Origin: Kitasatospora sp. NBC_01287
GTDB taxonomy: Bacteria > Actinomycetota > Actinomycetes > Streptomycetales > Streptomycetaceae
Direction: 5' to 3'
DNA length: 64,000 nt
Assembly: GCF_026340565.1 (NCBI RefSeq)
Contig: NZ_JAPEPB010000001.1
Span: forward strand, 186,001-250,000
Shown here: positions 50,986 through 59,920 of the stretch, piece after piece
Position numbering within the stretch: the first letter of the stretch is position 1
Layout of the letters: every line of letters begins with the position of its first letter
The notes under the pieces: model-generated
The model's input: the letters and a program-made list of their open reading frames with translations, nothing else
Told to the model about the DNA's origin: nothing
Databases searched by the model: none
Translations under genes and position numbers: made by a program

Positions 50986-53900
50986 ATGCAGCCTCCAGCC
51001 CACGGACCCGACCCGTACGGCAGATCCATCGCGCCCGTGGACTGGTGGCTGCTCGCCTCACTGCGAGGCCAGGTGCCGGTGATCCAGCTGGCGGTGGAGG
51101 GCGACGGCGAGCTGTCGTCCGAGGTGCTCGCCGCCGCCGTCGCGGCGGCCTCCGAGAGCTGCCCGGGTGCCCGGCTGGTGCGCCGCGGCCGGCAGTGGGT
51201 CGACAGCCGACTGGCCCCGGCCGTGCGGGTGGTGGCCGCCGCCGACTTCGACCGCGACACCCTGGACTCGCCCCTGCTGTGCACCCCGCTCACCGGCGAC
51301 CGCGGCCCCAGCTGCGAGGTCCTGCTGGTCGAGGGTGCCCCGAGCACGGTGGTGTTCCGGGCGTTCCACGGCGTGATGGACGGCCGCGGCACGCTGCTCT
51401 GGGCCCAGGAGGTCTTCCGCGCGCTGCGCGGCGAGACCCTGCTCGGCGCGCCCTCGCGGCTGAACGACCAGCAGCTGATGGACGGGCTGGCGAGCGAACT
51501 GCCCGACGGCCTCCCGGAGATCGCGGCCAGGCCCGAGTCGCGCTGGCCCTCGCCGCTGGGCGGTGTGCCGCCCCGCCCGCGCGGGGTGGTGTGGCGCCGG
51601 CGCACCGTCGACGGCACCCACCCGGCCGCGACCGCCAAGGTGGCCACCGTGCTGGCCGAGGCGTACGGCGCCGGGACCGGGCGCTTCGCCGTCCCGGTCG
51701 ACCTGCGCCGGCACGTCCCCGAGATCCGCTCCACCGCGAACCTCGCCACCAGCGTGATCCTGGACGTGCTGGAGGGCGACGGCTGGGAGGAGGTCCACCA
51801 CCGCCTGCTCACCGCGCTCAGCGAGCGCCAGGAGCTGGCCTCGCGCACCGACCCCGGGCTGCTCAAGCTCCCGTTGCGGGCGCTGCGCCTGATGGCAGGA
51901 TCGGCCGACGCGAAGGCCGCCAAGCAGGACTGCTACGACTCGATGGCCTTCCTGTCGCACCTGGGCACCGTCGACCTGGCGGACTTCTCCGCCGACGGCT
52001 TCGAGGCCGCCACCCTCTACAGCCTGGGCACGCCGGCCGCGTTGGCCCCGCCGGAGATCGACCTGGTGGAGAGCGCGGGCCGCACCGAGATCACGGTCGC
52101 CTGGCGCAGCGGCCCCGGGGTCGCCGAGGCGGCCGAGGCCCTGCTGGACCGCCTGGAGGAGGCACTCTCGCCGGCCGCCCACCGCGACTGGGAGGGCAAC
52201 CGCACCGAGCGGGCCGGCTCCACGGCGGCCTCCGTGCTGGAGCTCTTCCGCCGGCAGGTCGAGCGGACCCCGCACCGGGTGGCGCTCAGCGGCCCGGAGG
52301 GGACCGTCAGCTACGCCGAACTGAGCCGCCGGGCCGACGTGGTGGCCGCCGAGCTGCGCCGGCTCGGGGTCGCGCGCGGCGACGTGGTCGGCCTGCTCGC
52401 CGATCGTTCGCCCGCCGCCATCGCGGGCCTGTGGGGCGTGCTGCGCGCCGGTGCCTGCTACCTGCCGCTGGACGCGCTGCACCCCGACCCGCGGCTCGCC
52501 GACCTGCTCACCGACGCGGGCGCGGCGCTCTGCCTGGTGGAGCGCCGGCACCAGGAGCGGGCGTGGTGCCCGCCGGGCTGCGCGCCGGTGGCCCTCGACG
52601 ACCTGGTGGCCGTGCGGCCGTCCGGCGACCCGTCGACGGCCGTGGAGCCACGGGACGCCGCCGTCGGCCCGGGGGACCTGGCCTACGTGATCTACACCTC
52701 CGGCTCCACCGGCAAGCCCAAGGGCGTGCAGATCGAGCACGGCAGCCTGCTCAACTACGTGGACTGGGCGAGCCGCGAGTTCGGGGTCGACGCGGACACC
52801 CGGCTGCCGCTGATCACCTCGCCCTCGTTCGACGTCTCGGGCACCTCCGTCTTCCTGCCGCTGCTGACCGGCGGGGAGGTGGTGCTGATGAAGGACGAGA
52901 CCAACCACCTCTCGCTGCGCCACCTGCTGGAGGAGTCGGGGGCGACCATGCTGTCGCTGACCCCGGCGCACCTGGACCTGATCGGCCGCCTCGACCTGCG
53001 GCCGAGCGGGTTCCGCTCGGTGGTCGTCGTCGGCGAGCAGCTGCGGGTTCCGGTCGCGGCGCGGGCGCAGGCGATGTTCGGCCCCGACTGCCGCATCATC
53101 AACCTGTACGGGCCGACCGAGGCGACCATCGGCTGCACGATCCACACCTTCGACCCGCGACTGGACGCGGAGGGCGCGGCGGTGCCGATCGGCCTGCCGA
53201 TGGACAACACCACGGTCTTCCTGCTCGACCAGGACCGGCGCTTCACCGCCCGCGGCGAGGTGGGCGAGATGTACCTGGGCGGCGTGCAGCTGGCCCGGGG
53301 CTACCGCGGGCGGCCCGACCTGAACCGGGAGCGGTTCGTCCGGCTGGCCGACGGCACCCGGGTCTACCGCACCGGCGACCTGGCCCGGATCTCCGAGCGC
53401 GGCGAGCTGGAGTTCATCGGGCGCACCGACGACCAGGTCAAGGTGCTCGGCCACCGGGTGGAGCCCGCCGAGGTGGCGCTGGCGCTGGAGGAACACCCGG
53501 CCGTGGCCGGCGCCGCGGTGGTCGCCAAGGCGCGGCGCGGGCAGCAGGGCAAGTCGCTGTTCGCGTACGCCGTGCCGGCGGCCGGGCAGGACGCCACCGC
53601 CGAGGAGCTGGAGCGCTTCCTCGCCGACCGCCTGCCGCCCTACATGGTGCCGGCCGCGACCGTCGTGGTGGCGGACCTGCCGCTGACCGTCAGCGGCAAG
53701 GTGGACGTCCGGGCCCTGCCGGACCCGTTCGCCGGGTCACCCGGCGAGGACGGCCAGGACGGCCAGGGAGGCCAGGGAGGCCAGGGCGACGGCAGCGGGC
53801 TGGACACCTTCGAGTCGGCCGTCGGCGACGTCTGGACGAGGATCCTCCAGCTGGAGCACGTCCACCTGACGCCCCAGCTGGACTTCCACCGGCTCGGCGG

Positions 53901-54177
53901 CGACTCGCTCTCGCTCTACGCGATGCTGGCCACGGTCTGCCGCGAACTCGTCGGCGCCGAGCGCGAGGACGCCTTCATGGCGAATCTGCCGATCATCATG
54001 CGGGAGCCGACGATCGAGCAGATCGCGGTGCTGGTCCGCGCGGTCCTCGGTTTCGGCGGCGAGCGCGAGGACGCCCTGCGGGCCAGCCGTCCCGGCGTCC
54101 TGTGGGAGCCGACGATCGAGCAGCTCTCCAGCCTGGTCCGCGAAGTCCGCCGGCAGGAGGCCGGGGTGACCACCTGA
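50986..54177 (+). CDS. Stand-alone NRPS: condensation-like, adenylation, carrier domain, 1063 aa
   Basis: Residues ~1-390 are a condensation/acyltransferase-like domain with FHGVMDGRG at residue 127, keeping the second His of HHxxxDG. The adenylation domain has YVIYTSGSTGKPKG (~residue 565), FDVSGTSVF, NLYGPTEATIG, YRTGDLARI and the Lys of PLTVSGKVD. The carrier Ser974 lies in GGDSLSL. After it, a helix of about 34 residues is duplicated. There is no thioesterase and no other synthase nearby. The ATG at 50986 has GAGGGAG upstream. It may load one amino acid for transfer to a separate acceptor; substrate not predicted. Confidence 0.9.
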   Translation: MQPPAHGPDPYGRSIAPVDWWLLASLRGQVPVIQLAVEGDGELSSEVLAAAVAAASESCPGARLVRRGRQWVDSRLAPAVRVVAAADFDRDTLDSPLLCTPLTGDRGPSCEVLLVEGAPSTVVFRAFHGVMDGRGTLLWAQEVFRALRGETLLGAPSRLNDQQLMDGLASELPDGLPEIAARPESRWPSPLGGVPPRPRGVVWRRRTVDGTHPAATAKVATVLAEAYGAGTGRFAVPVDLRRHVPEIRSTANLATSVILDVLEGDGWEEVHHRLLTALSERQELASRTDPGLLKLPLRALRLMAGSADAKAAKQDCYDSMAFLSHLGTVDLADFSADGFEAATLYSLGTPAALAPPEIDLVESAGRTEITVAWRSGPGVAEAAEALLDRLEEALSPAAHRDWEGNRTERAGSTAASVLELFRRQVERTPHRVALSGPEGTVSYAELSRRADVVAAELRRLGVARGDVVGLLADRSPAAIAGLWGVLRAGACYLPLDALHPDPRLADLLTDAGAALCLVERRHQERAWCPPGCAPVALDDLVAVRPSGDPSTAVEPRDAAVGPGDLAYVIYTSGSTGKPKGVQIEHGSLLNYVDWASREFGVDADTRLPLITSPSFDVSGTSVFLPLLTGGEVVLMKDETNHLSLRHLLEESGATMLSLTPAHLDLIGRLDLRPSGFRSVVVVGEQLRVPVAARAQAMFGPDCRIINLYGPTEATIGCTIHTFDPRLDAEGAAVPIGLPMDNTTVFLLDQDRRFTARGEVGEMYLGGVQLARGYRGRPDLNRERFVRLADGTRVYRTGDLARISERGELEFIGRTDDQVKVLGHRVEPAEVALALEEHPAVAGAAVVAKARRGQQGKSLFAYAVPAAGQDATAEELERFLADRLPPYMVPAATVVVADLPLTVSGKVDVRALPDPFAGSPGEDGQDGQGGQGGQGDGSGLDTFESAVGDVWTRILQLEHVHLTPQLDFHRLGGDSLSLYAMLATVCRELVGAEREDAFMANLPIIMREPTIEQIAVLVRAVLGFGGEREDALRASRPGVLWEPTIEQLSSLVREVRRQEAGVTT

Positions 54178-54190
54178 CCGATCGGCCCAA

Positions 54191-54221
54191 CGGGGGCGTC
54201 CGGCTCTGCCGGCCGCCCCCG
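54191..54221 (+). terminator. GC-rich hairpin terminator after the NRPS gene
   Basis: CGGGGGCG (54191-54198) pairs with 54214-54221 and the inner CCGGC pairs with GCCGG around a TCT loop. A 15-bp direct repeat (CCCCGCTTTCGTGAC twice) follows immediately. Confidence 0.75.
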
Positions 54222-54512
54222 CTTTCGTGACCCCGCTTTCGTGACCCCGCAACCGGGCTCCGGCCGCCGGCTGCTCCAGCAGGCACCGCCCGGCGCGAAC
54301 GACTGGTCCTGCCGGACCCGACGGCCTGACGGCCTGACAGACCGGTCATTCTCGTGCAGCTTCGTTCAAGAACCCAGGAACACCAGGACTCTTTCGATCA
54401 CCGCGGTGTCCAGGCTGGTGACGGCCTCAGGATTCGCCGCCCCCGGGTCAGTTGGCGCTCTACGCTACGAGCGCGCGGCACCGCCCGGTGCGGCCGTCCG
54501 AGGAGGAGTCCT
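54222..54512. other. Intergenic region after the NRPS
   Basis: This non-coding stretch follows the NRPS terminator. Apart from the 15-bp direct repeat and an AGGAGGAG site just before the next start, I see no motif that I can name. Confidence 0.5.
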
Positions 54513-55052
54513 GTGTCATCGCCTTGCGACCCCGAGTACGCTCCCGTCGGCGATGTGGGCGCGGCCCTCATGATGATCGACTCCCAGCTCAAGGCCGTCT
54601 ACGACGGCAGGACCGGGAAACGCGCCGAAGAGCAGCGGATGGCCGATCAGGTCACCGCGTCCATGGGGCGGGAGGGACTCGACGCGCTGCTGGACGGCAC
54701 GTGCACGCTCATCTACATGTTCATGACCTGGCTGCGGGCGGCGTGCGAGGAGCACGACAAGGAGGTGGTCGAGCACGTGGTGCCCACGCTGGTGGGCACG
54801 ATGCGCATGATGCCCAAGACCTTCCGCCCCGAGGTCATCCCCACCATGGCCGGCCTGCTGATCGCCGCCGGCACCGGGCTGAGCCCCAACCTGTGGCGCG
54901 CGCAGTACGGAGACTGGACCGCCGCCGAGATGAATCCCCTGGAGGCCACGGCCGTTCTGCTCGCGGAGCACATCAACCGGATCTCCGGCGGCGACCGCGA
55001 CTTCGCCAGCCGTTTGATCACCGGCGCGCTGTCCAGGGCGGACCAGGGCTGA
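54513..55052 (+). CDS. Helical protein of unknown function, 179 aa
   Basis: The GTG at 54513 follows AGGAGGAG at good spacing. The protein is almost entirely helical, with Met-rich segments (LIYMFMTWLRAACEEHDKE, GTMRMMPKTFRPEVIPTMAG) and no membrane segment or known motif. About 70 bp of short GCGGCGGCTGATGT-like tandem repeats follow its stop. Unknown family; coding status rests on codon bias and the strong ribosome binding site. Confidence 0.7.
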   Translation: MSSPCDPEYAPVGDVGAALMMIDSQLKAVYDGRTGKRAEEQRMADQVTASMGREGLDALLDGTCTLIYMFMTWLRAACEEHDKEVVEHVVPTLVGTMRMMPKTFRPEVIPTMAGLLIAAGTGLSPNLWRAQYGDWTAAEMNPLEATAVLLAEHINRISGGDRDFASRLITGALSRADQG

Positions 55053-55332
55053 TGTGCGGCGGCTGATGTGCGGCGGCTGATCCGCGGCGGCTGACGCGGG
55101 CACCGGACGACGAACGAGCGGCCGGCACCGCGCCCGAACTGCCGGCACCGCGCCCGACCCCTGCCCCTCCCGCGGCCTGCGGCTCGCCGCGCCCCGGGGT
55201 CGACAGGGTATGTCGCAGCCGCCTGGAGGCACGCCGGGTGGCTACGCTGTGCAGTCACCCGACGGCGATCCGCCATCAGCATGGTCGGTGCCGTCCTGGT
55301 CGCGCCGGTCGGTGTCACCAACAGGAGTCCGC

Positions 55333-56631
55333 GTGCATCCCAGTGACGAGCCCCCTCCCGGCGACCGGGCACCGCGCCCGCCGACCGCGTCCGCCGGCGC
55401 CTGGGCCGGCTGGGCGCAGGCGCTGGCCGTGGCCGTCCTCACGTTCGCCGCGATGGGCGCGGTCGGCGCGCTCGGGCTGTGGGCCGCGGGGGCGGGCGAC
55501 CTGCCCGCCGGGGCCTTCCCCGCGGTGCTGGCCGCCACCGTGCTCAGCGCACTGGGCGTGCCGCTGGACGTGGACGCAGGGGCGGGATTCCTGGGCGGGG
55601 GCACCGCGGTCGTCGAGGCGATCCCGCTCTCGGTCGCCCTGGTCGGCGCGCTGGTGGCGGGTGCCGCCTTCCTGCGCCCGCTGCGCCTGCGCGCGGTCCT
55701 GACGCCGCGTGAGGCGGGCGCCCGGGTGCTGCGCACCGCGCTGCCGTGGACCGCGCTCCTGCTGCTGCTCGGGGCCCTGGCCAGGCACAGCTTCACGCTC
55801 TCCACCGGCAGCCCGCAGGCCGACCTGATCGGCGGCGTGCTCGGGCTGACGCCCACCGTCGGCTTCCACGCCGGCTGGGGGGCCGTCCTCGGATACGGAC
55901 TGCTCTGGCCGGCCGTCGTCCTGCTGCTCGCCTTCGCCGTCGTCCACCGCGCCCCGCTCCCGGCACCGGTGCTGGCGCTGCGCCCGGTCGTCCGGCCCGC
56001 CGCGCACGCCGCGGCGGTGGTCGCCCTGGTGTACACGGCGCTGGGCCTGATCGCCGGGGTGGTCGCGATGGCGGTCGACTCGAACCCGCGGGCCACCGCC
56101 GCCGTCCTGCTCCTCGGCCTGCCGAACCTCGCCTGGATGGGCCTGGGGATCGGCCTCGGCGGTGCCTGGCACGGGGGTCTCCAAGGCGCGCTGGCACTGC
56201 CGTTCCCCAAGCCGCTCGCCTCGGTCCTCACCGTCTCGCAAGGGCGGCAGGCCACCGTGGACATCACCGCGCTGGCCCAACAGGACGCCCGCGCCTGGCT
56301 GCTGGTGCCGCTCGCCGCGGTGGTCCTGCTCGCCGCCGCCGTCCTGATGGTGCGCCGCCACGCGCTGCCGGCCCCCGCCTGGCAGCACGCGCTGCGGCTG
56401 GCGGCGGCGCTGGGCTGCGCCATGCTGCTGATCGGCCTGCTCACCCGGGTAGACGCCGCGCTGGGCCTGTCGCTCCTCGGCATCGGGGACCTGGGCGGAC
56501 AGGTGGGCGCGGTGTCACTGCACTGCGACCTGCCGCTCACGGTGGGGGTCGCCGTGCTCTGGGGCGGAGTGGCCGGGTTCCTCGGCGCGCTGTTCGCCGG
56601 GCGCTTCCTCCCCGACCGCGCCGCCGGCTGA
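55333..56631 (+). CDS. Streptophobe-family-like membrane protein, 432 aa
   Basis: After a short Pro-rich N-terminus the protein has about ten hydrophobic segments and loops such as PLDVDAGAGFLGGGTAVVEA and VSQGRQATVDITALAQQDAR. The layout resembles the streptophobe family, membrane proteins confined to streptomycetes and relatives with unknown role. The GTG at 55333 has AGGAG five bases upstream; the longer frame from 55210 lacks this. Short GCCGGCACCGCGCCCGA repeats lie upstream of the gene. Confidence 0.75.
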   Translation: MHPSDEPPPGDRAPRPPTASAGAWAGWAQALAVAVLTFAAMGAVGALGLWAAGAGDLPAGAFPAVLAATVLSALGVPLDVDAGAGFLGGGTAVVEAIPLSVALVGALVAGAAFLRPLRLRAVLTPREAGARVLRTALPWTALLLLLGALARHSFTLSTGSPQADLIGGVLGLTPTVGFHAGWGAVLGYGLLWPAVVLLLAFAVVHRAPLPAPVLALRPVVRPAAHAAAVVALVYTALGLIAGVVAMAVDSNPRATAAVLLLGLPNLAWMGLGIGLGGAWHGGLQGALALPFPKPLASVLTVSQGRQATVDITALAQQDARAWLLVPLAAVVLLAAAVLMVRRHALPAPAWQHALRLAAALGCAMLLIGLLTRVDAALGLSLLGIGDLGGQVGAVSLHCDLPLTVGVAVLWGGVAGFLGALFAGRFLPDRAAG

Positions 56632-56781
56632 CGCGGCGCCAGGGCACCGGCCGGCCCGCCGTTTCCGGCCGCGTCGCCTCCGGCTGCGTCGTTCCGGTCG
56701 GACAGCCCGCTCGGACCACTGCCGGCCGGAGAACCTGGGACCATCAGCAGGACCGGACGAATCGACGCGGAGGTGGACGAC

Positions 56782-56982
56782 ATGGTTGGTCTGGTACTGC
56801 TCGGTGTCCTGGCGCTCGTCGTCGGCGGCTGTGCGTGCGTGGTGTGGGCGGATCGCGGCGGGCCCCGCTGGGTGCGCGGCGTGGCGGCCGCGACGCTCGC
56901 CGCGGGCCAACTGGTGTGCCGCTCCGAGGAGAGCCGCCGCCGGCGCCGGAGCCTGAAGCGGAACACCGGCGACAGCGACTGA
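56782..56982 (+). CDS. Small membrane protein, 66 aa
   Basis: The ATG at 56782 has GGAGG at good spacing. A single N-terminal membrane helix (VGLVLLGVLALVVGGCACVV) is followed by a basic cytoplasmic tail (RSEESRRRRRSLKRN). No family is recognised. Its C-terminal Arg run suggests interaction with lipid head groups or nucleic acid. Confidence 0.6.
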   Translation: MVGLVLLGVLALVVGGCACVVWADRGGPRWVRGVAAATLAAGQLVCRSEESRRRRRSLKRNTGDSD

Positions 56983-57233
56983 CGCGGCACCAGGGTCCGC
57001 CTGACAATTCCCGCCGGGCGCGCGACGCCGGGCATCCCCAAGCCCTCCGCCGCCTGGCTCGGCTCGATCGGCCGCACCCGCCGGCTGCCCGGGCCGGCCG
57101 AACCCACCCCGGCCGAGCCTGTGTGACGCCGCATGAACCCCGGTGAACGGTCGACCAAGCCGCGGCCGAAGGCGTTGACGGCCGCCGCGGCGCGCCGATA
57201 GAACACTCAGCACATAGGTGACTCCACACATAT
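56983..57233. other. Intergenic region upstream of the PadR gene
   Basis: A non-coding stretch leading into the 16-bp repeat array. Two diverged repeat-like units (CTCAGCACATAG and CTCCACACATAT) lie at about 57206-57233 directly before the array, so the array may originally have been longer. Confidence 0.5.
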
Positions 57234-57329
57234 CAAACTCGGCACATACCAAACTCGGCACATACCAAACTCGGCACACAGCAGACTCGGCACGTAACAG
57301 ACCCGGCACGTAACAGACTCAGCCCATTG
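57234..57329 (+). promoter_or_regulatory. Six 16-bp tandem repeats abutting the PadR ribosome binding site
   Basis: The units start at 57234, 57250, 57266, 57282, 57298 and 57314, with consensus CARACTCGGCACRTAM. The first two are identical and divergence grows toward the gene. The last unit runs directly into the GGAGG site. The array could be an operator for the PadR protein or a slippage-prone 5' UTR element. Confidence 0.7.
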
Positions 57330-57338
57330 GAGGCCCCG

Positions 57339-57938
57339 GTGCAGTTCGAGTACGTGCTGCTCGCCCTGCTGGCCGCCCGCCCGCTCAGCGGCTACGACCT
57401 GCGCAAGTGGGTCGAGACGGAGGGCCAGTTCCTCCGCTCGCGAGCCCATCACAGCCAGATCTACCGCCTGCTGGGGCGGATGGTGGCCGACGGCTGGATC
57501 GCGTTCGAGGTCGATCCGCGCGAGGGGCGGCCCGACGCGAAGGTCTACCGGCTCACGCCGGTGGGGCGGGAGGCGCTGCTGGACTGGGTGCACTCCCCCT
57601 ACGAGCCGCCCAGCCGGTTCCAGGACGCGGACTTCCTGTCCCGGTTCGCCTTCGCCGCCGCACTGGACCGCGAGGCCGCGATCCGCCTGATCCGCACCGA
57701 ACTGGACCACCGACGCGCGCAGATCGCCCGCAACCGGCCCCGCGACCGCACGGTCCGCTTCGAGGACGCGCTGCCGGAACTGGACCAGGAGCTGGCCCGC
57801 GAGGTCGCCGAGGAACTGCACCGGTACGGGGCCGGCGCGATGGACTCGTGGGTGGCCTGGCTGGAGCACATGCTCCAGCGACTCGACCAGTGGCAGCCGG
57901 GGCCGAGGACGCCGCCGGCCGGAGAGGGGAATGCCTGA
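57339..57938 (+). CDS. PadR-family transcriptional regulator, 199 aa
   Basis: The N-terminal winged helix (VLLALLAARPLSGYDLRKWV, HHSQIYRLLGRMVADGWI, KVYRLTPVGREALLDWV) and the helical C-terminal dimerisation region are typical of PadR regulators. The GTG at 57339 follows GGAGG at good spacing. Its stop overlaps the sulfatase start (TGATG). It probably controls the sulfatase operon through the repeat array directly upstream; the ligand is unknown. Confidence 0.88.
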   Translation: MQFEYVLLALLAARPLSGYDLRKWVETEGQFLRSRAHHSQIYRLLGRMVADGWIAFEVDPREGRPDAKVYRLTPVGREALLDWVHSPYEPPSRFQDADFLSRFAFAAALDREAAIRLIRTELDHRRAQIARNRPRDRTVRFEDALPELDQELAREVAEELHRYGAGAMDSWVAWLEHMLQRLDQWQPGPRTPPAGEGNA

Positions 57939-59701
57939 TGAAGGCGATCATGGTGATGTTCGACAGTCTCAACCGGCACATGCTGCCGCCCTACGGCGGT
58001 GACTGGACGCACGCGCCGAACTTCGCGCGGCTGGCCGAGCGGTCCGTCACGTTCGACAACACCTACGCGGGCTCGATGCCGTGCATGCCGGCCCGCCGGG
58101 AGATCCACACCGGGCGGCACAACTTCCTGCACCGCAGCTGGGGCCCGCTGGAGCCGTTCGACGACTCCATGCCCGAGCTGCTGAAGCAGAACGGGGTCTA
58201 CACCCACCTGGTGAGCGACCACCCGCACTACTGGGAGGACGGCGGCGCCACCTACCACGGCCGGTACAACACCTGGGAGTTCTTCCGCGGCCAGGAGGGC
58301 GATCCGTGGAAGGGCCAGGTGGCCGACCCGGTGATGCCCGAGGACCTGAAGAAGCTGCGGATGGAGGGCTACCGGCAGGACTGGGTGAACCGACCGCACC
58401 TGGCCACCGAGGACCGCCACCCGCAGACGCTGACCTTCGACGCCGGCCTGGAGTTCATCCGCACCAACCGCGACGCGGACCGGTGGTTCGTGCAGATCGA
58501 GACCTTCGACCCGCACGAGCCGTTCTTCAGCCACCAGCGCTACAAGGACCTCTACCCGCACGACTACGACGGCCCGCACTTCGACTGGCCCGACTACAAG
58601 CGCGTGGTGGAGAAGCCCGACCAGGTCGAGCACGCCCGCCTGGAGTACGCGGCGCTGCTCTCGATGTGCGACCACTCGCTGGGCCGGGTGCTGGACCTGA
58701 TGGACGAGCAGGGCCTGTGGGACGACACCCTGCTGATCGTCAACACCGACCACGGCCTGCTGCTGGGCGAGAAGGGCTGGTGGGGCAAGGTCGTCCAGCC
58801 CTGGTACAACGAGCTGGTCCACCTGCCGCTCTTCGTCTGGGACCCGCGCACCGGCGCGGCCGGCGAGCGCCGCCAGGCCCTGGCCCAGACCATCGACCTG
58901 GCGCCGACCCTGCTCGACTACTTCGGCCTGCCCCGCCCCGCGGACATGCAGGGCCACCCGCTGCCGGTCGCCGACGACACCCCGGTGCGCGAGGCGGCGC
59001 TGTTCGGCATGCACGGCGGCCACGTCAACATCACCGACGGCCGGTACGTCTACATGCGCGCCCCCGCCACCGCGGCCAACGCGCCGCTGCTGGAGCACAC
59101 GCTGATGCCGACCCACATGCGCGGGCGGTTCTCCCCCGCCGAGCTGGCGGACCTCGAACTCGCCGAGCCCTTCACCTTCACCAAGGGCGTGCGCACGCTG
59201 CGCACGCCCGGCCGTACCTTCTTCAACCCCTTCCAGCACGGCACCCTGCTGTTCGACCTCGCGAGCGACCCGGAGCAGCGCACGCCGATCACCGACGACG
59301 CGGCGGAGCTGCGGATGGCGGGTCTGCTGGTGGAGCTGATGCGCGCGAGCGACGCCCCGCCGAGCCAGTACGAGCGGCTGGGCCTGCCGGCGCACGGTGC
59401 GGTCGGGGCGGAGCACCTGCTCGTGCGCGCCCAGCGCGCGCAGGCCGACAAGGCGGCCCAGCCGCTGCCCAGCCCGGAGGACTACCCGTCAGGGCGCTTC
59501 TCGCTGCGCACCCCGCTCTTCGCCCTGATCTCCGACCCGGTCGCGGTGGAGGTGATGCGCAGGCACCTGCCCGGCATCGTCGACTCGGAGTTCCTGCAGT
59601 TCCTCGGCCCCACCCCGCTGATCGACGTCGCCGCGCTCGCCGGCGGGCTCACCGACATCTCGGCGCTGCGGAGGGTGGCCGAGGAGCTCGCGGCGCTCTG
59701 A
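57938..59701 (+). CDS. Type I sulfatase (formylglycine-dependent), 587 aa
   Basis: The active-site signature CMPAR at residues 49-53 (CxPxR) marks the Cys converted to formylglycine. Metal-binding segments include MFDSLNRHM near the start and NTDHGLLLGEKGWWGK near residue 268. There is no signal peptide, so it acts in the cytoplasm or the substrate is imported. Translation is coupled to the PadR gene. The operon encodes an exporter or importer and the maturing enzyme downstream. The sulfate ester substrate cannot be told from sequence. Confidence 0.93.
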   Translation: MKAIMVMFDSLNRHMLPPYGGDWTHAPNFARLAERSVTFDNTYAGSMPCMPARREIHTGRHNFLHRSWGPLEPFDDSMPELLKQNGVYTHLVSDHPHYWEDGGATYHGRYNTWEFFRGQEGDPWKGQVADPVMPEDLKKLRMEGYRQDWVNRPHLATEDRHPQTLTFDAGLEFIRTNRDADRWFVQIETFDPHEPFFSHQRYKDLYPHDYDGPHFDWPDYKRVVEKPDQVEHARLEYAALLSMCDHSLGRVLDLMDEQGLWDDTLLIVNTDHGLLLGEKGWWGKVVQPWYNELVHLPLFVWDPRTGAAGERRQALAQTIDLAPTLLDYFGLPRPADMQGHPLPVADDTPVREAALFGMHGGHVNITDGRYVYMRAPATAANAPLLEHTLMPTHMRGRFSPAELADLELAEPFTFTKGVRTLRTPGRTFFNPFQHGTLLFDLASDPEQRTPITDDAAELRMAGLLVELMRASDAPPSQYERLGLPAHGAVGAEHLLVRAQRAQADKAAQPLPSPEDYPSGRFSLRTPLFALISDPVAVEVMRRHLPGIVDSEFLQFLGPTPLIDVAALAGGLTDISALRRVAEELAAL

Positions 59702-59920
59702 CGGGCCGGGCCTGCACCGCCCGCCGGACCCGCCGGACCCGCTGGACCCGCAGGACCCACGAAGCCGGAAGGACCCACGAAGTCGGAAGGACTCGCAACA
59801 CCCGCAACACCCGCAACACCCGAAGGACCGGTGACGGGGCGGCAACCCCGTCACCGGCGAGCACGTCCGCCCTCTCCCGCACTGCCCCTGTGACGAACGA
59901 TGCGAAGAACGGAGTCGCGC
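59702..59920. repeat. Intergenic region with several short tandem repeats
   Basis: Between the sulfatase and MFS genes are repeats GGACCC(A/G)C at about 59726-59760, GGACCCACGAAG(C/T)CGGAA twice (about 59753-59790) and CGCAACACC three times (about 59795-59821). No gene is seen. The repeats look like replication-slippage expansions. Confidence 0.65.

Noticed and set aside
57234..57329. CRISPR array
   Set aside because: The 16-bp repeats abut each other without spacers and no cas genes are nearby.
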